DNA of 64,000 nucleotides from RGIG1902 sp034926865 (lineage in GTDB: Bacteria > Bacillota > Clostridia > Oscillospirales > Butyricicoccaceae): the NCBI GenBank assembly GCA_034926865.1, contig JAYFQP010000006.1, positions 62,001 through 126,000 on the forward strand, in the 5' to 3' direction. Made by a program: the position numbers and the translations under genes. Within the stretch, counting starts at the first letter, position 1. Each line of letters begins with the position of its first letter. The notes under the pieces were generated by a model. It was not told the DNA's origin and did not search any database. It saw only the letters and a program-made list of their open reading frames with translations. Positions 34,115 to 41,841 of this stretch are shown here, in pieces.

Positions 34115-34246
34115 GAAAAAAGACTTTTACCACATGTTATGCGATAAAAGTCTTGTAAAAATCAATATGATTTCTGTGCGTCCGGGCCATAAGCGGCCGT
34201 TCTGACGGTGCACACAGCGGAATGACCGCTGAACTACTCCCTTTTG
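34115..34246 (-). promoter_or_regulatory. yybP-ykoY (Mn2+-sensing) riboswitch with overlapping intrinsic terminator
   Basis: Read on the minus strand from 34246: AAAAGGGAGUAG, then hairpin AGCGG-UCAUU-CCGCU, then GUGUGC with CCGUCAGAACGG and, after a hairpin, CCGGACGCAC, then hairpin AAUCA-UAU-UGAUU, then ACAAGACUUUU. This reproduces, in order, the conserved GGGAGUAG loop, the CGUCA loop and the CAAGAC.UUU closing strand of the family. The last strand AAGACTTTTA (34154-34145) also forms the left arm of a terminator with TAAAAGTCTT plus a T run (34129-34115). Mn2+ binding should hold that strand in P1 and prevent termination, making an ON switch. A TATAAT-like box lies just upstream at 34256-34261. 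Confidence 0.88.
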
Positions 34247-34662
34247 ATGGATATTATATTACTACATTCCAACAGCAAATGCAATATGCGACTTTGACAA
34301 AAATATATCAACAAATTTATGCAATAATGTTTATTCTTTAGGCCTTGCAAAGAACTTCACTTAAGATGTGTCATTGCAACCAAGGCGACTATGCCGAAGG
34401 CGCGTATAGTATGTTGCCGCTAAGCCCATCACATGCTCCCATTGAAAAGGGAAGAAGAAAGTTGGCGGTTATTGGTCCATACCGTAGGCGAAATGCTAGG
34501 TCATATCTGCGGAGGCAGCTATATCGGGAATGGATATCGGGGTATAAGCAGCTGACCCAAGAATAAAGATTGTCCCCATAAGTAGTATCAAATATAATTG
34601 GGCCTATGCTGCATATGAGTGTTCTATATTAGGAAAACCAACAAACTGTTGAAGTGGTGGGG
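34247..34662. other. Gene-free stretch between the riboswitch and the mobile-element remnant
   Basis: Contains the flotillin promoter region at its left end. The rest (34340-34660) is of mixed composition with no ribosome sites. Short frames resemble no family; it may be decayed element or flank sequence. Confidence 0.4.
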
Positions 34663-35135
34663 TTATACCACCTGCAAATGTGAGTTGACTTCAATGTATT
34701 CGATAATGCGGCGAAGCTCGTCTGCAAACTTAAATCGTATGCTAATGTCGCCGCCCTCGTATATCTTGATATGGTCACCCAGTTCAATCAAAATTTCTCT
34801 TGTCAGCTTGTCGATGTTCTCATATTTTCGTAAAGTAGCCAAAAATGGGTTTTCAACATCAATGCCGTTTTCCAGCTCGTCCCGTTCTTTTTTCAGATTG
34901 GCGATAACCTCCATGATGGCTTCATTTTGCCGCTCGTAATCTTCGCCCATGTGACGGTAATCATTGTGCGTAATGATACCATCTTTCTTTGATTGATGAC
35001 GCTGTTGCTCTCGTCCTTGCCACGGTTCAAATCTTCTTTGGATAAACGGATGTATTGACCGAGCTTCCAGCGTATTACATTGTACGGGAATGGGGAAACG
35101 GTGAGATTTGTTCTCCTGTTTTTTGTGCGTGCCAT
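34663..35135 (-). pseudogene. Large serine recombinase, internally deleted and frameshifted
   Basis: Starting at ATG 35135 behind AAGGAGG, the frame encodes a recombinase N-terminus with the catalytic-serine region GQYIRLSKEDLNRGKDESNS (Ser32) up to VINQRK. At about 34982 it jumps out of frame into the C-terminal end, DYERQNEAIMEVIANLKKER ... YENIDKLTREILIELGDHIK ... ADELRRIIEYIEVN, which is the DUF4368-like end of such recombinases. Roughly the central 350-400 residues normally present (rest of the catalytic domain, recombinase domain, zinc ribbon) are missing. It is inactive as a recombinase. Confidence 0.85.
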
Positions 35136-35451
35136 GTATCCTCCTTCCTATCACATTACACCTCCTGCGCTGTGCTTCGGAAAGTTTACCCATAGCAATG
35201 TGAAGCTGCCTGTAACTTTCCATCTTCATCAGAAGGTCGGCGGGATCATTCACAACGGAATATCTCATAGCTGTGTCTGTCAAACCGTCTATGAAATCCG
35301 TATAATCAAGATACCGCCTGTCTTGCCGCCTTTGGGACTGGATTTGCCGGGTGGACTGTTCAAGCAGTTCCTTAACCGGAGTTGAAACCTCAACACAAAT
35401 CTCGCTCCCATTGGCGGTTTTATATTTTATCGTAACTAATAGCTTGTCCAT
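34663..35451 (-). CDS. Chimeric ORF: truncated sigma-like protein fused to recombinase tail
   Basis: An open frame of about 262 codons from ATG 35451 (GGAGG upstream). Residues 1-97 (MDKLLVTIKYKTANGSEICV to KLSEAQRRR) match the small sigma-70-like HTH ORFs that precede serine recombinases in these elements, cut just before the helix-turn-helix. Residues ~98-155 are the recombinase N-terminus read in the wrong frame. The rest is the true recombinase C-terminus. So two deletions happen to keep one frame open. It is probably a non-functional product. A longer upstream start (35532) lacks a ribosome site. Confidence 0.6.
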   Translation of the reverse strand: MDKLLVTIKYKTANGSEICVEVSTPVKELLEQSTRQIQSQRRQDRRYLDYTDFIDGLTDTAMRYSVVNDPADLLMKMESYRQLHIAMGKLSEAQRRRCNVIGRRIHGTHKKQENKSHRFPIPVQCNTLEARSIHPFIQRRFEPWQGREQQRHQSKKDGIITHNDYRHMGEDYERQNEAIMEVIANLKKERDELENGIDVENPFLATLRKYENIDKLTREILIELGDHIKIYEGGDISIRFKFADELRRIIEYIEVNSHLQVV

Positions 35452-35560
35452 TGTTTTTCCTCCATTCATCATGTGGCGAATTGCTTCGCCGGGTTGATAG
35501 GTTGACGAATGGAGGGAGGTGTGGAACGACAACCGGGGCCAAGGCCCCGCCCTGACTTCG

Positions 35561-35626
35561 CGCTAACTTGGCCCGAAGCGATAAAGTAATCTGTTTTCGG
35601 CTGGGTCACATTAGGCCGCTATCCTT
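35561..35626 (-). repeat. Element leader repeat, copy 1 (upstream of the chimeric ORF)
   Basis: On the minus strand: GGATAGCGG, about 35 bases, then CTTCGGGCCAAGTTAGCGCG and AAGT, an imperfect hairpin (CTTCG...CGAAG). A diverged copy with the same order lies upstream of the 119-aa gene at 39108-39190. Confidence 0.5.
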
Positions 35627-35749
35627 GTTTAACGGCCCGGCGCGTTGGCTTGAATTGGCATAATAAAACACAGCGATACCTCCTTTGATACCGCCGTGTC
35701 CTTAAAATAGGGCAATTTTAATACACCCTCCGTGATTCTATTTTTTGAA

Positions 35750-35792
35750 AAGGAAAACGGCGGCTTTGAATATTGATTTCAAAACCGCCGCT
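35750..35792 (-). terminator. Terminator downstream of the 208-aa gene
   Basis: On the minus strand GCGGCGGTTTTGAA pairs with TTCAAAGCCGCC across a short loop, followed by GTTTTCC. It lies about 70 bases past the stop. Confidence 0.7.
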
Positions 35793-35859
35793 CACAATCG
35801 ACTACGCTCTATCGTAATATAACCCTGTCGTTGAAACAACGGTTATATGCGTTGATGGC

Positions 35860-36486
35860 CTATATAGGCGTTGAGCTGTATGTATAACTTGCGTTTGCCT
35901 TTCTATAGCCGTCATTTTCCTTTGCGCTCAATTCGGATTCAATCTGTGATAAACGCTGTTCCAAATCCCTACGCTTTTCCTCATCATCGCGGACACTGTT
36001 CAACTGCTGTTGAATCTGCTGTTTCTGTTCTTTCAGCTTCTTGATTTCAGAGTCAACTTTGTCGGTATCAACCCTACAAAATAAACCTCCTTTTTTGTCG
36101 CCGGGTTTTTCAGGCCCATCACCTTTTTCCGGCAGTAGAGCGTCTATATCCGGGCCCGATACGGTTTCGGGTGATTTACCAGCCTGTTCTTTTCCTTGCG
36201 TACCATCGGCTGGTTTGCTTTGTTCGGTTGAATCGGGGCGGTCGAAAACAATCCGCTTATCTCCGTTTTCGTCCGCTTCCAATCGGTAAAGACCGGGGGT
36301 TTTTTCAGCCTTTCCATCGCTTGGGATATATTCGTCACGATGTAGGGCGGATGACTTAGATTGCTCCGCTTTTTCGGCTTCCTTTGCCTTATCAGCGGCG
36401 TTTATAGGCTTGTTTTGATCTTCTTCTACTTTACTTGCGTAGGGGTCTGGGCGAGAAACGCTATTCCCAACTGCTCCTATTGACAT
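35860..36486 (-). CDS. Hypothetical element protein with C-terminal coiled coil (208 aa)
   Basis: Not recognised as a known family. The N-terminal ~150 residues are hydrophilic, low-complexity and probably disordered, rich in Lys, Glu, Pro and Gly. Residues ~140-195 form a clear heptad coiled coil (SEIKKLKEQKQQIQQQLNSV, RRDLEQRLSQIESELSAKEN), and the tail is Ser/Tyr-rich. No signal peptide or membrane helix. It follows the kinase and regulator genes on the same strand with its own AAAGGAGG site and may be a target of the two-component system (inference). It somewhat recalls FlxA-like coiled-coil proteins, but that is not a firm match. Confidence 0.65.
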   Translation of the reverse strand: MSIGAVGNSVSRPDPYASKVEEDQNKPINAADKAKEAEKAEQSKSSALHRDEYIPSDGKAEKTPGLYRLEADENGDKRIVFDRPDSTEQSKPADGTQGKEQAGKSPETVSGPDIDALLPEKGDGPEKPGDKKGGLFCRVDTDKVDSEIKKLKEQKQQIQQQLNSVRDDEEKRRDLEQRLSQIESELSAKENDGYRKANASYTYSSTPI

Positions 36487-36554
36487 AAGAAATCCTCCTT
36501 TGCTATGTGATATAGTAGTACCTACTTACAATTATAGGGATGAAAATGGCTCAT

Positions 36555-37877
36555 TCAATGGGTTTGTTGTGAAATGCCCTTAGATTGTTGTGGAATGACG
36601 AATAGGGCGTTGAGTTTGAATGTACCATCGGCAATTTCGATTTCAACCTTTCCGTTGTACTTGTGAAGCACCGCCTGTATATTGGAAAGCCCAATCCCCG
36701 CCGTCGGAAGTTTTGTATCTACATGACAGCGGTTTTCAATATTCAAAAGATAGATATTTCCTTTTTGGCTGCCCGATAAACGAATCCCTCTATCCTGTTC
36801 GCAGACCTCCTCGTTTGCAACGATGGCATTATCAAGCGCATTGGATAAAACAATGCACCAGTCCATATCGTTCACGCCGCTCTGTTTTGGGATATGCACG
36901 GAACAATCAACATGAATCTCTTTTCCCGCCGCAATCGCCAGTTTACTGCCTAACAAAGCATCTACGGTTACATTTCCGGTCTGTATCGGAAAGGACAGGG
37001 TATCGGATACGTTTTCTAACTTCTCCAAATACTCTTGCGCCGCACTCGGTTGATTTTCTTTGAGCAACTGACGCAAAACAAGGAAGTGGTTTTTAATGTC
37101 GTGCCGGAACGAACGGGTCTGCTCATACCGTAGGCTTGATTCCTTTACATAAACCTCTTGATTCTGCGTTTGTTGCTCTAAAAGTCGAGCCCTCTGCTCA
37201 TGCTCAATGGATTGGAGCAATTTCTGATACGTAATGAGGGCGGAAACCAAGCCTCCACAGGCAAGCAGACGCAAGGATACTATTTGAAAACTGTTTACTT
37301 TTGGAGAAACCAAGCCTTGCGCACTATCCCAAATAACTACGTTTCCATAAATCGAATCGGATAGGAACGCTCCGACAAAGGTAATAAACAGAATAGGCAC
37401 AAGCAGTACAAGCAGGGTTGGTTGCCGTATACCCCCAATACTGCTTGGAAAGTAGCTCAATATAATGCGGAAAGTCAAAATTAAAAGAATGATAATTATT
37501 GCATTTTGAAAGTAATCCGCAAATCTCAGTATTGTCAGCGAATTGACACTTGAAATTACCCAAAATGTTAAAGATGTCATTGTTCCGGTTATAACGTTCT
37601 CTACGGAAATTGCCAATGATGATATGACAGCCGCTTCCGTAAATCTGCACTTTTGAAAGAGCCCACCGCAGATAGCCAGCAGAAGGATTCCTAAGAGGAC
37701 ATAAAAAAACTCCCCTACCCACCACGAGTATCGGCAAAAGGCCAGACCACATGAAAATACCGAATACAGTACGCCCCAATACCAACGAAAAGCCGTATTA
37801 CATAGACGGCAGAAGTAATAGTACAACAGCATGGAAATTATGCCGGAATAGAGTAGCGCCAATATTATTGAATCCAT
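36555..37877 (-). CDS. GHKL-domain sensor histidine kinase (AgrC-like)
   Basis: 440 residues. The N-terminal ~210 residues contain six to seven membrane helices, as in AgrC peptide receptors. A short coiled linker leads to the phospho-acceptor motif FRHDIKNHFLVL (His259). The ATPase domain is of the GHKL/HATPase_c_5 type, with LSNALDNAIVANEE (N box) and GIGLSNIQAVLHKYNG (G box). It is five bases upstream-coupled to the LytTR regulator gene. Family members sense cyclic peptide pheromones, but no agrB or agrD gene is present here, so the signal may come from elsewhere or the module is orphaned. Confidence 0.9.
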   Translation of the reverse strand: MDSIILALLYSGIISMLLYYYFCRLCNTAFRWYWGVLYSVFSCGLAFCRYSWWVGEFFYVLLGILLLAICGGLFQKCRFTEAAVISSLAISVENVITGTMTSLTFWVISSVNSLTILRFADYFQNAIIIILLILTFRIILSYFPSSIGGIRQPTLLVLLVPILFITFVGAFLSDSIYGNVVIWDSAQGLVSPKVNSFQIVSLRLLACGGLVSALITYQKLLQSIEHEQRARLLEQQTQNQEVYVKESSLRYEQTRSFRHDIKNHFLVLRQLLKENQPSAAQEYLEKLENVSDTLSFPIQTGNVTVDALLGSKLAIAAGKEIHVDCSVHIPKQSGVNDMDWCIVLSNALDNAIVANEEVCEQDRGIRLSGSQKGNIYLLNIENRCHVDTKLPTAGIGLSNIQAVLHKYNGKVEIEIADGTFKLNALFVIPQQSKGISQQTH

Positions 37878-37882
37878 CTACC

Positions 37883-38590
37883 TTACGTTCCCTTCTTTTT
37901 CATGTATGACATCATGGCTTCCATAAACTCCTGATGTTTGAGCCTTGAAACCGGAACATATTCTTTGTTTTCCAACTCAATCTGCCCGCCACCGTATTCC
38001 TTCATATAGTCCAAATTGACAAGATAACTGCGGTGGCAACGTACAAAACGGTAATCAAGCTGTTTCTCCATATCTTCCAATGTGCAGTAGTATTCAATAA
38101 CGCCGTTTTTCGTATGAAGATACATTTTACGGTTAATCACTTCACAATAATAAATGTCCTCCAACTTGACCGTCTTGCACCAGTTCATAGTCTGAACAAA
38201 TAAGGACTTGTTTTCATTTTCGTGAAGTTTTCTTATGGCTCTATCCAAGGTTTTATGTAAGCGCATATCAACAATAGGTTTACAGATATAGTCAAAAGCC
38301 TCTACCTCAAAGGCTTCATAAACACGCTCTGACAATGCGGTTATAAAAATAATCGCACCCCGGTTTTCGTTCTCCCTTATTTTTTTTGCGAGTGTGATAC
38401 CGTCTTGCTCCGGCATTTGTATATCCAAAAAAAATAGGTCAAAGGCGCAAGACGTTTTGAGCAATGCAGCAGCACTAAAGAAGCATTTAATTTCATAATG
38501 CTCTTTTTGGCTGTCCATATAGGACGATATTTTTTTCTCTAAAATTTCATGTGCGACCTTTTCATCGTCGCATATCGCAATTTTTACCAT
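37883..38590 (-). CDS. LytTR-family response regulator (AgrA-like)
   Basis: 235 residues. Receiver domain with acidic pocket CDDE (residues 7-10), phosphorylation Asp56 in FFLDIQMPEQDG and Lys in ICKPI. The C-terminal LytTR DNA-binding domain includes YYCEVINRKMYLHTKNG and FVRCHRSYLVNLDYM. It pairs with the GHKL kinase encoded immediately downstream on the same strand. LytTR proteins bind paired direct repeats; I did not find a convincing pair upstream of the neighbouring genes. Confidence 0.93.
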   Translation of the reverse strand: MVKIAICDDEKVAHEILEKKISSYMDSQKEHYEIKCFFSAAALLKTSCAFDLFFLDIQMPEQDGITLAKKIRENENRGAIIFITALSERVYEAFEVEAFDYICKPIVDMRLHKTLDRAIRKLHENENKSLFVQTMNWCKTVKLEDIYYCEVINRKMYLHTKNGVIEYYCTLEDMEKQLDYRFVRCHRSYLVNLDYMKEYGGGQIELENKEYVPVSRLKHQEFMEAMMSYMKKKGT

Positions 38591-38662
38591 AGTCTTACCC
38601 CTACCACTAGACGGTATAATACATACCTATCCCTACTATTTTTTCAAATTATATAAGCAGTT

Positions 38663-39022
38663 TCAATGGCTTTGTCGCAGAATGTCATTCCAATGCTGTG
38701 AAATGTTGAATTGCCCATCTACATCATTATATCTGATGACCCCGATATCCTCAAGAAAGTCGGATGGCATACATGAAAAACTTTGCTTTTCCGATGTTCC
38801 GCTAAACTGCAAACAGGGCAAGTGTATTGACACTTGCACATTTTTGAGATTCTCCCTGACGGGAAAATTCAAAAATTGCTTGTTGGGGAGTGCCTTTCCC
38901 AAGGGTTCTTCCGGCCTGTCCTTATCAGCTTCATGTAGAACAGCTCCGTCCTCATGGGAAAGTGCCGCTGTTTCCTCGGCGGTCTTTACTTCGTCCGGCT
39001 TGTTTGGCTCATTTTTTGCCAT
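38663..39022 (-). CDS. Hypothetical element protein (119 aa)
   Basis: Not recognised. The N-terminal ~45 residues are charged and low-complexity (MAKNEPNKPDEVKTAEETAA), a style common in conjugative-element proteins. The C-terminal part is of different character, with several aromatic residues and cysteines, and may be a fusion or decayed end. It has a GGAGG site eight bases before the ATG and is preceded by a leader resembling that of the sigma-like ORF. It is first in the element's minus-strand gene order. Confidence 0.5.
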   Translation of the reverse strand: MAKNEPNKPDEVKTAEETAALSHEDGAVLHEADKDRPEEPLGKALPNKQFLNFPVRENLKNVQVSIHLPCLQFSGTSEKQSFSCMPSDFLEDIGVIRYNDVDGQFNISQHWNDILRQSH

Positions 39023-39107
39023 GCATTTTACCTCCGGTCTGTTTTATGGCAACAAAAAAAGGCCTGATTTTTAATCAAGCCCAACGGGATATTTGCAATC
39101 CCTCCTT

Positions 39108-39203
39108 TCCACTTCGGGCCAAGCTGACCCGAAGTTCCGCTATCCAGATACAAAAACACCGCCTATCTTGTCCAATTAGGCGGTATCCTGTGTAATGTGA
39201 TAG
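39108..39203 (-). repeat. Element leader repeat, copy 2, ending in a 14-base inverted copy
   Basis: On the minus strand: GATACCGCC..., GGATAGCGG, then CTTCGGGTCAGCTTGGCCCG and AAGT, matching the order of copy 1 at 35561-35626. Its outer edge, GTGTAATGTGATAG at 39190-39203 (plus strand), recurs exactly and inverted at 35148-35161. Confidence 0.5.
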
Positions 39204-39432
39204 CTCATATTTTATTTTGGTATTTCCTTATCCCGCATGGAATAAGGGTTTTTGCAGTTTTCCTAATACGTTTGGCTTATATGGCTACAAGACCAAAACT
39301 GTCGCTTTGTGAATGACGATCACCTTGCGGCATAGAGAAGCCTATACCTAGTGCCATTATAAAAGGAACCATTATGGGGTCTGTGGTCACTCCTACGGAG
39401 TCGAAGAACACAATGTTCGAGGGCAAACGCAA

Positions 39433-39463
39433 CAAAAAATGCCGCGCGTTTCAAGGCGCGGCA
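39433..39463 (-). terminator. Terminator of the MFS transporter gene
   Basis: On the minus strand TGCCGCGC, loop CTTGAAAC, GCGCGGCA, then TTTTTTG. It lies 23 bases past the stop. Confidence 0.85.
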
Positions 39464-39485
39464 CTATTTGTTGTTATACTTTTGT

Positions 39486-40772
39486 TTAAGCTTTAAGGCT
39501 GTCCTTTTTCTTCAATATGAAGTATCTTACTGCAAAAAGGCTGGCTGCGAAAAGCCTGCATACGCTGGAGGTGAACATGGTATGAACAACGCCTATTCGG
39601 GTATACAGCGCAACGCCAAAAAGAGGTGCTACAAAGTTTGAAATCTGCATTACCATGTTATAAATACCAATGTAAAGAGATTTGTTTTCATCAGGCAGAT
39701 TATCAAGCATGTCGTTGAAAAGCCCCAGCTGGAAACCGGGAGATGTTCCTCCGCTAAACATGTAGCCTGCCATGATGACCCAAAAGTTCTTGGTAACGGC
39801 CGTCAGAAAAGGGGATGTTGCACATGCAATCATACCGAGAACGGTAGAGCCCCTCGGGCCGAACTTATCTATCCTTCTGCCCCACCATGTAGACATCATT
39901 GTCAAAGCCAGATATGAGAGAACATCAAATACACTTTTCGTTGCCTCGTTAAAACCTACATATTTAATGAGATACAGAAAGAACATGGGCCATGCCATTT
40001 GCCATGAAAAATAAAAAACAAAAAGAAGCCCAAGAAAAATGCAGAACTGAGGATGGCCTTTAAGGCCCTTAATAGCCACAATAAAATCTTTTGGGGAAAG
40101 TTTACTGCCCGCTGAAGAGGGAGGCATAACATGTTCTGGACAGCAGGTTTTATTGATAGCTTTTCGCTGGAATACCGAGGCTATGAATGCTACAACAAAA
40201 AATCCCTGATATGCCAGTATCTTCTGATCCTGAGTCTTACAAAGATAGCTTAATATAAGGCCGCCTGCCATAAGAGTAACTATAGGCACGGCATTGGTCA
40301 TCATTTGTCTTCTGGCATAAGGAAGGGCTCTGTGAGAAGGAGAGTAAAGGTCGGAAAAATAGCTTTGCCAGGAGACTGTGTAGCATATATAAGGGATATT
40401 CCATAAGGAAATGCCGATTATAAAGAACCAATATCCGTGGCTTCCCAAAAATGGCGCCATAGCGATAAGAGGAAGCACTACGCCGCATATGGTAATTGCT
40501 GAGCTAAGGAACTTTTTTTTGTCTTTTACTCTGTCAATATACATTGAGGCAGGGAGCAAAACAAAGAGAGCGCAGAAAGACGGAAGGGAAGATATTAGAC
40601 CTATGGCGACATCGTCGGCTCCCATTGCTGAAGCAAACAGCTGGTAAAAAGGGTTAGTGAGCTGAAGAACGATTCCGGCAAAGAGAGCCTCCGCCATTAT
40701 CATAAGCGTATTACGCTCTTCAAAGGCCAGATGCGCTTTGGCACTGCGCCTCATTTGATTTAAAAGACCCAT
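39486..40772 (-). CDS. MFS transporter (about 428 aa)
   Basis: Twelve-helix major facilitator protein. It has family-like loop sequence between helices 2 and 3 (PASMYIDRVKDKKKF) and the corresponding loop in the second half (GRRIDKFGPRG). The substrate is not identifiable. The start ATG 40772 with GAGGTG upstream is chosen over an upstream TTG that has no site. It has its own terminator and stands alone next to the mobile-element remnant. Confidence 0.85.
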   Translation of the reverse strand: MGLLNQMRRSAKAHLAFEERNTLMIMAEALFAGIVLQLTNPFYQLFASAMGADDVAIGLISSLPSFCALFVLLPASMYIDRVKDKKKFLSSAITICGVVLPLIAMAPFLGSHGYWFFIIGISLWNIPYICYTVSWQSYFSDLYSPSHRALPYARRQMMTNAVPIVTLMAGGLILSYLCKTQDQKILAYQGFFVVAFIASVFQRKAINKTCCPEHVMPPSSAGSKLSPKDFIVAIKGLKGHPQFCIFLGLLFVFYFSWQMAWPMFFLYLIKYVGFNEATKSVFDVLSYLALTMMSTWWGRRIDKFGPRGSTVLGMIACATSPFLTAVTKNFWVIMAGYMFSGGTSPGFQLGLFNDMLDNLPDENKSLYIGIYNMVMQISNFVAPLFGVALYTRIGVVHTMFTSSVCRLFAASLFAVRYFILKKKDSLKA

Positions 40773-40864
40773 AATAACACCTCGTGACTGCTTCAATAAG
40801 TACCGTATACAGTCTCAAGCGTACTATAGCAGAAAGATGAGGGCAAGTAAAGAGTTATTTAATT

Positions 40865-41302
40865 CTATTTCCCAGCCAGAATATCTCTAGCAATCGCTAT
40901 TGCTCCATCCACCATGACATGGCATCTCTGTTTGAGCTCAGGGCTTTCATTATATAGTTTTTTGCCTTCCGGGGTAGAGGTATCGCATCCCAATAGGTCC
41001 CGGCAGATTAAAGTTCCATATTGCTCGCGGAAGCGACGGTTGAACTCAGAATATTGGGCATAAGCATGCTCACGCGTTTCCTTATCTGTCATATCGGTAT
41101 TGCCGTTAATCATGCCCATTGCCATAAGGGCTCCGGTGACTGCTCCGCATACCTCTCCTGCACGGCAGCCCCCGCCAAAGCCACAGCTTATCTTCATGGC
41201 AACATCAGTGTCCAGGCCCACTTCATTCGAAAGTGATACTAAAACCGACTGTGCGCAGTTACATCCATTTTTCATAAGTTCTCTGCCAAAAAGTTCGCTC
41301 AT
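40865..41302 (-). CDS. C_GCAxxG_C_C family redox-type protein
   Basis: 145 residues with the cysteine pattern of this family: GCNCAQSVL near the N-terminus, SCGFGGGCRAGEVCGAVTGA in the centre (the Cys-rich GxxxxCG core), then ICRDLLGC and a C-terminal RCHVMVDGA. Function in the family is not well established; the conserved cysteines suggest a redox or metal-cluster role, often near oxidoreductases in anaerobes. The gene is monocistronic with a good promoter. Confidence 0.9.
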   Translation of the reverse strand: MSELFGRELMKNGCNCAQSVLVSLSNEVGLDTDVAMKISCGFGGGCRAGEVCGAVTGALMAMGMINGNTDMTDKETREHAYAQYSEFNRRFREQYGTLICRDLLGCDTSTPEGKKLYNESPELKQRCHVMVDGAIAIARDILAGK

Positions 41303-41345
41303 ATTCTTTCTCCTTTTAGGTATTTCTTTTAACCTGATAAGCTAT

Positions 41346-41374
41346 ATTATATACATCGTCTCAGTGTGTTTCAA
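41346..41374 (-). promoter_or_regulatory. Promoter of the C_GCAxxG_C_C gene
   Basis: On the minus strand TTGAAA (41374-41369), 17-base spacer, TATAAT (41351-41346). Confidence 0.7.
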
Positions 41375-41531
41375 TATGGATAACTGAGAAGTTGTAATTT
41401 CCTGACATTCAAATGCAGTGAATAAGGTATATAATGGCTCATATTAAGGGAGCATACTGCGTCGGGGGGCAAAACATCTATCTTTTATTTTGCGCAGTGG
41501 GGAATTTATGGATAAAACGACAAATCGGGAC

Positions 41532-41578
41532 ATTTTGCAAAGCTTAAGGTTGCAAAATAAGAGAAAATATAGTATTAT
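41532..41578 (+). promoter_or_regulatory. Purine operon promoter with overlapping palindromic operator
   Basis: TTGCAA at 41550-41555, 17-base spacer, TATTAT at 41573-41578. A perfect inverted repeat ATTTTGCAA-N9-TTGCAAAAT (41532-41540 / 41550-41558) covers the -35 box. Further GCAAAA/TTTTGC half-sites occur at 41470, 41488 and 41763. This is unlike the Bacillus PurBox (CGAA-type), so the regulator is probably not PurR. Confidence 0.6.
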
Positions 41579-41617
41579 TTAACTGTATTTAATAGACTGC
41601 GTGGAGGCCTTGCGGAC

Positions 41618-41713
41618 ATGAGACTGTTTTTCAAATACGAAGTCATGGATGACGTCGGAATTGCAGATATCCGCGGGAGAGTTGCGTCCGGCATAAAGAA
41701 TAATTTGTCATGA
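41618..41713 (+). CDS. Possible 31-aa leader peptide of the purine operon
   Basis: ATG at 41618 with GGAGG ten bases upstream opens MRLFFKYEVMDDVGIADIRG followed by RVASGIKNNLS and stop. It lies about 33 bases after the predicted start of transcription, and its stop codon abuts a hairpin. It may be a regulatory leader ORF or a small protein; no family recognised. Confidence 0.4.
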   Translation: MRLFFKYEVMDDVGIADIRGRVASGIKNNLS

Positions 41714-41714
41714 G

Positions 41715-41740
41715 AAGCACCCTGTCAAAAGGGTGCTTTT
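41715..41740 (+). terminator. Leader hairpin (attenuator-like) before purE
   Basis: Stem AAGCACCCT / AGGGTGCTT, loop of six bases, followed by TT. It lies 100 bases before purE, so it would end most leader transcripts unless bypassed. The T run is short. Confidence 0.6.
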
Positions 41741-41841
41741 AGCTTATTGTTTTTGTGGATTATTTTGCCAAAAGTTATTAATTGAAGCAATTACAAAAAT
41801 GCGAAATAAGTAAAAATCTGAGAAATCGAGAGGATAGGCTT

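Larger units (their letters stand above)
34663..39203. mobile_element. Decayed integrative element remnant (serine-recombinase type) carrying an Agr-type two-component system
   Basis: All genes lie on the minus strand: a 119-aa protein, LytTR regulator, GHKL kinase, 208-aa coiled-coil protein, sigma-like ORF fragment and the tail of a large serine recombinase, which is the order often seen at the end of conjugative transposons of Clostridia. No conjugation, relaxase or intact recombinase gene remains, so it cannot move by itself. Boundaries are approximate: the left end is the recombinase stop, the right end an inverted copy of the 14-base sequence GTGTAATGTGATAG. No target duplication was identified. 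Confidence 0.55.

Noticed and set aside
34345..34566. 73-codon plus-strand ORF left of the mobile element
   Set aside because: No ribosome site, Arg-rich nonsense-like composition, no motif; likely decayed DNA.
38682..39074. 130-codon plus-strand ORF opposite the 119-aa gene
   Set aside because: No ribosome site; the opposite frame has GGAGG and a plausible N-terminus.
41460..41840. Purine or ZTP riboswitch before purE
   Set aside because: Neither the purine aptamer core nor the ZTP motif could be read; only the palindrome, leader ORF and hairpin were found.
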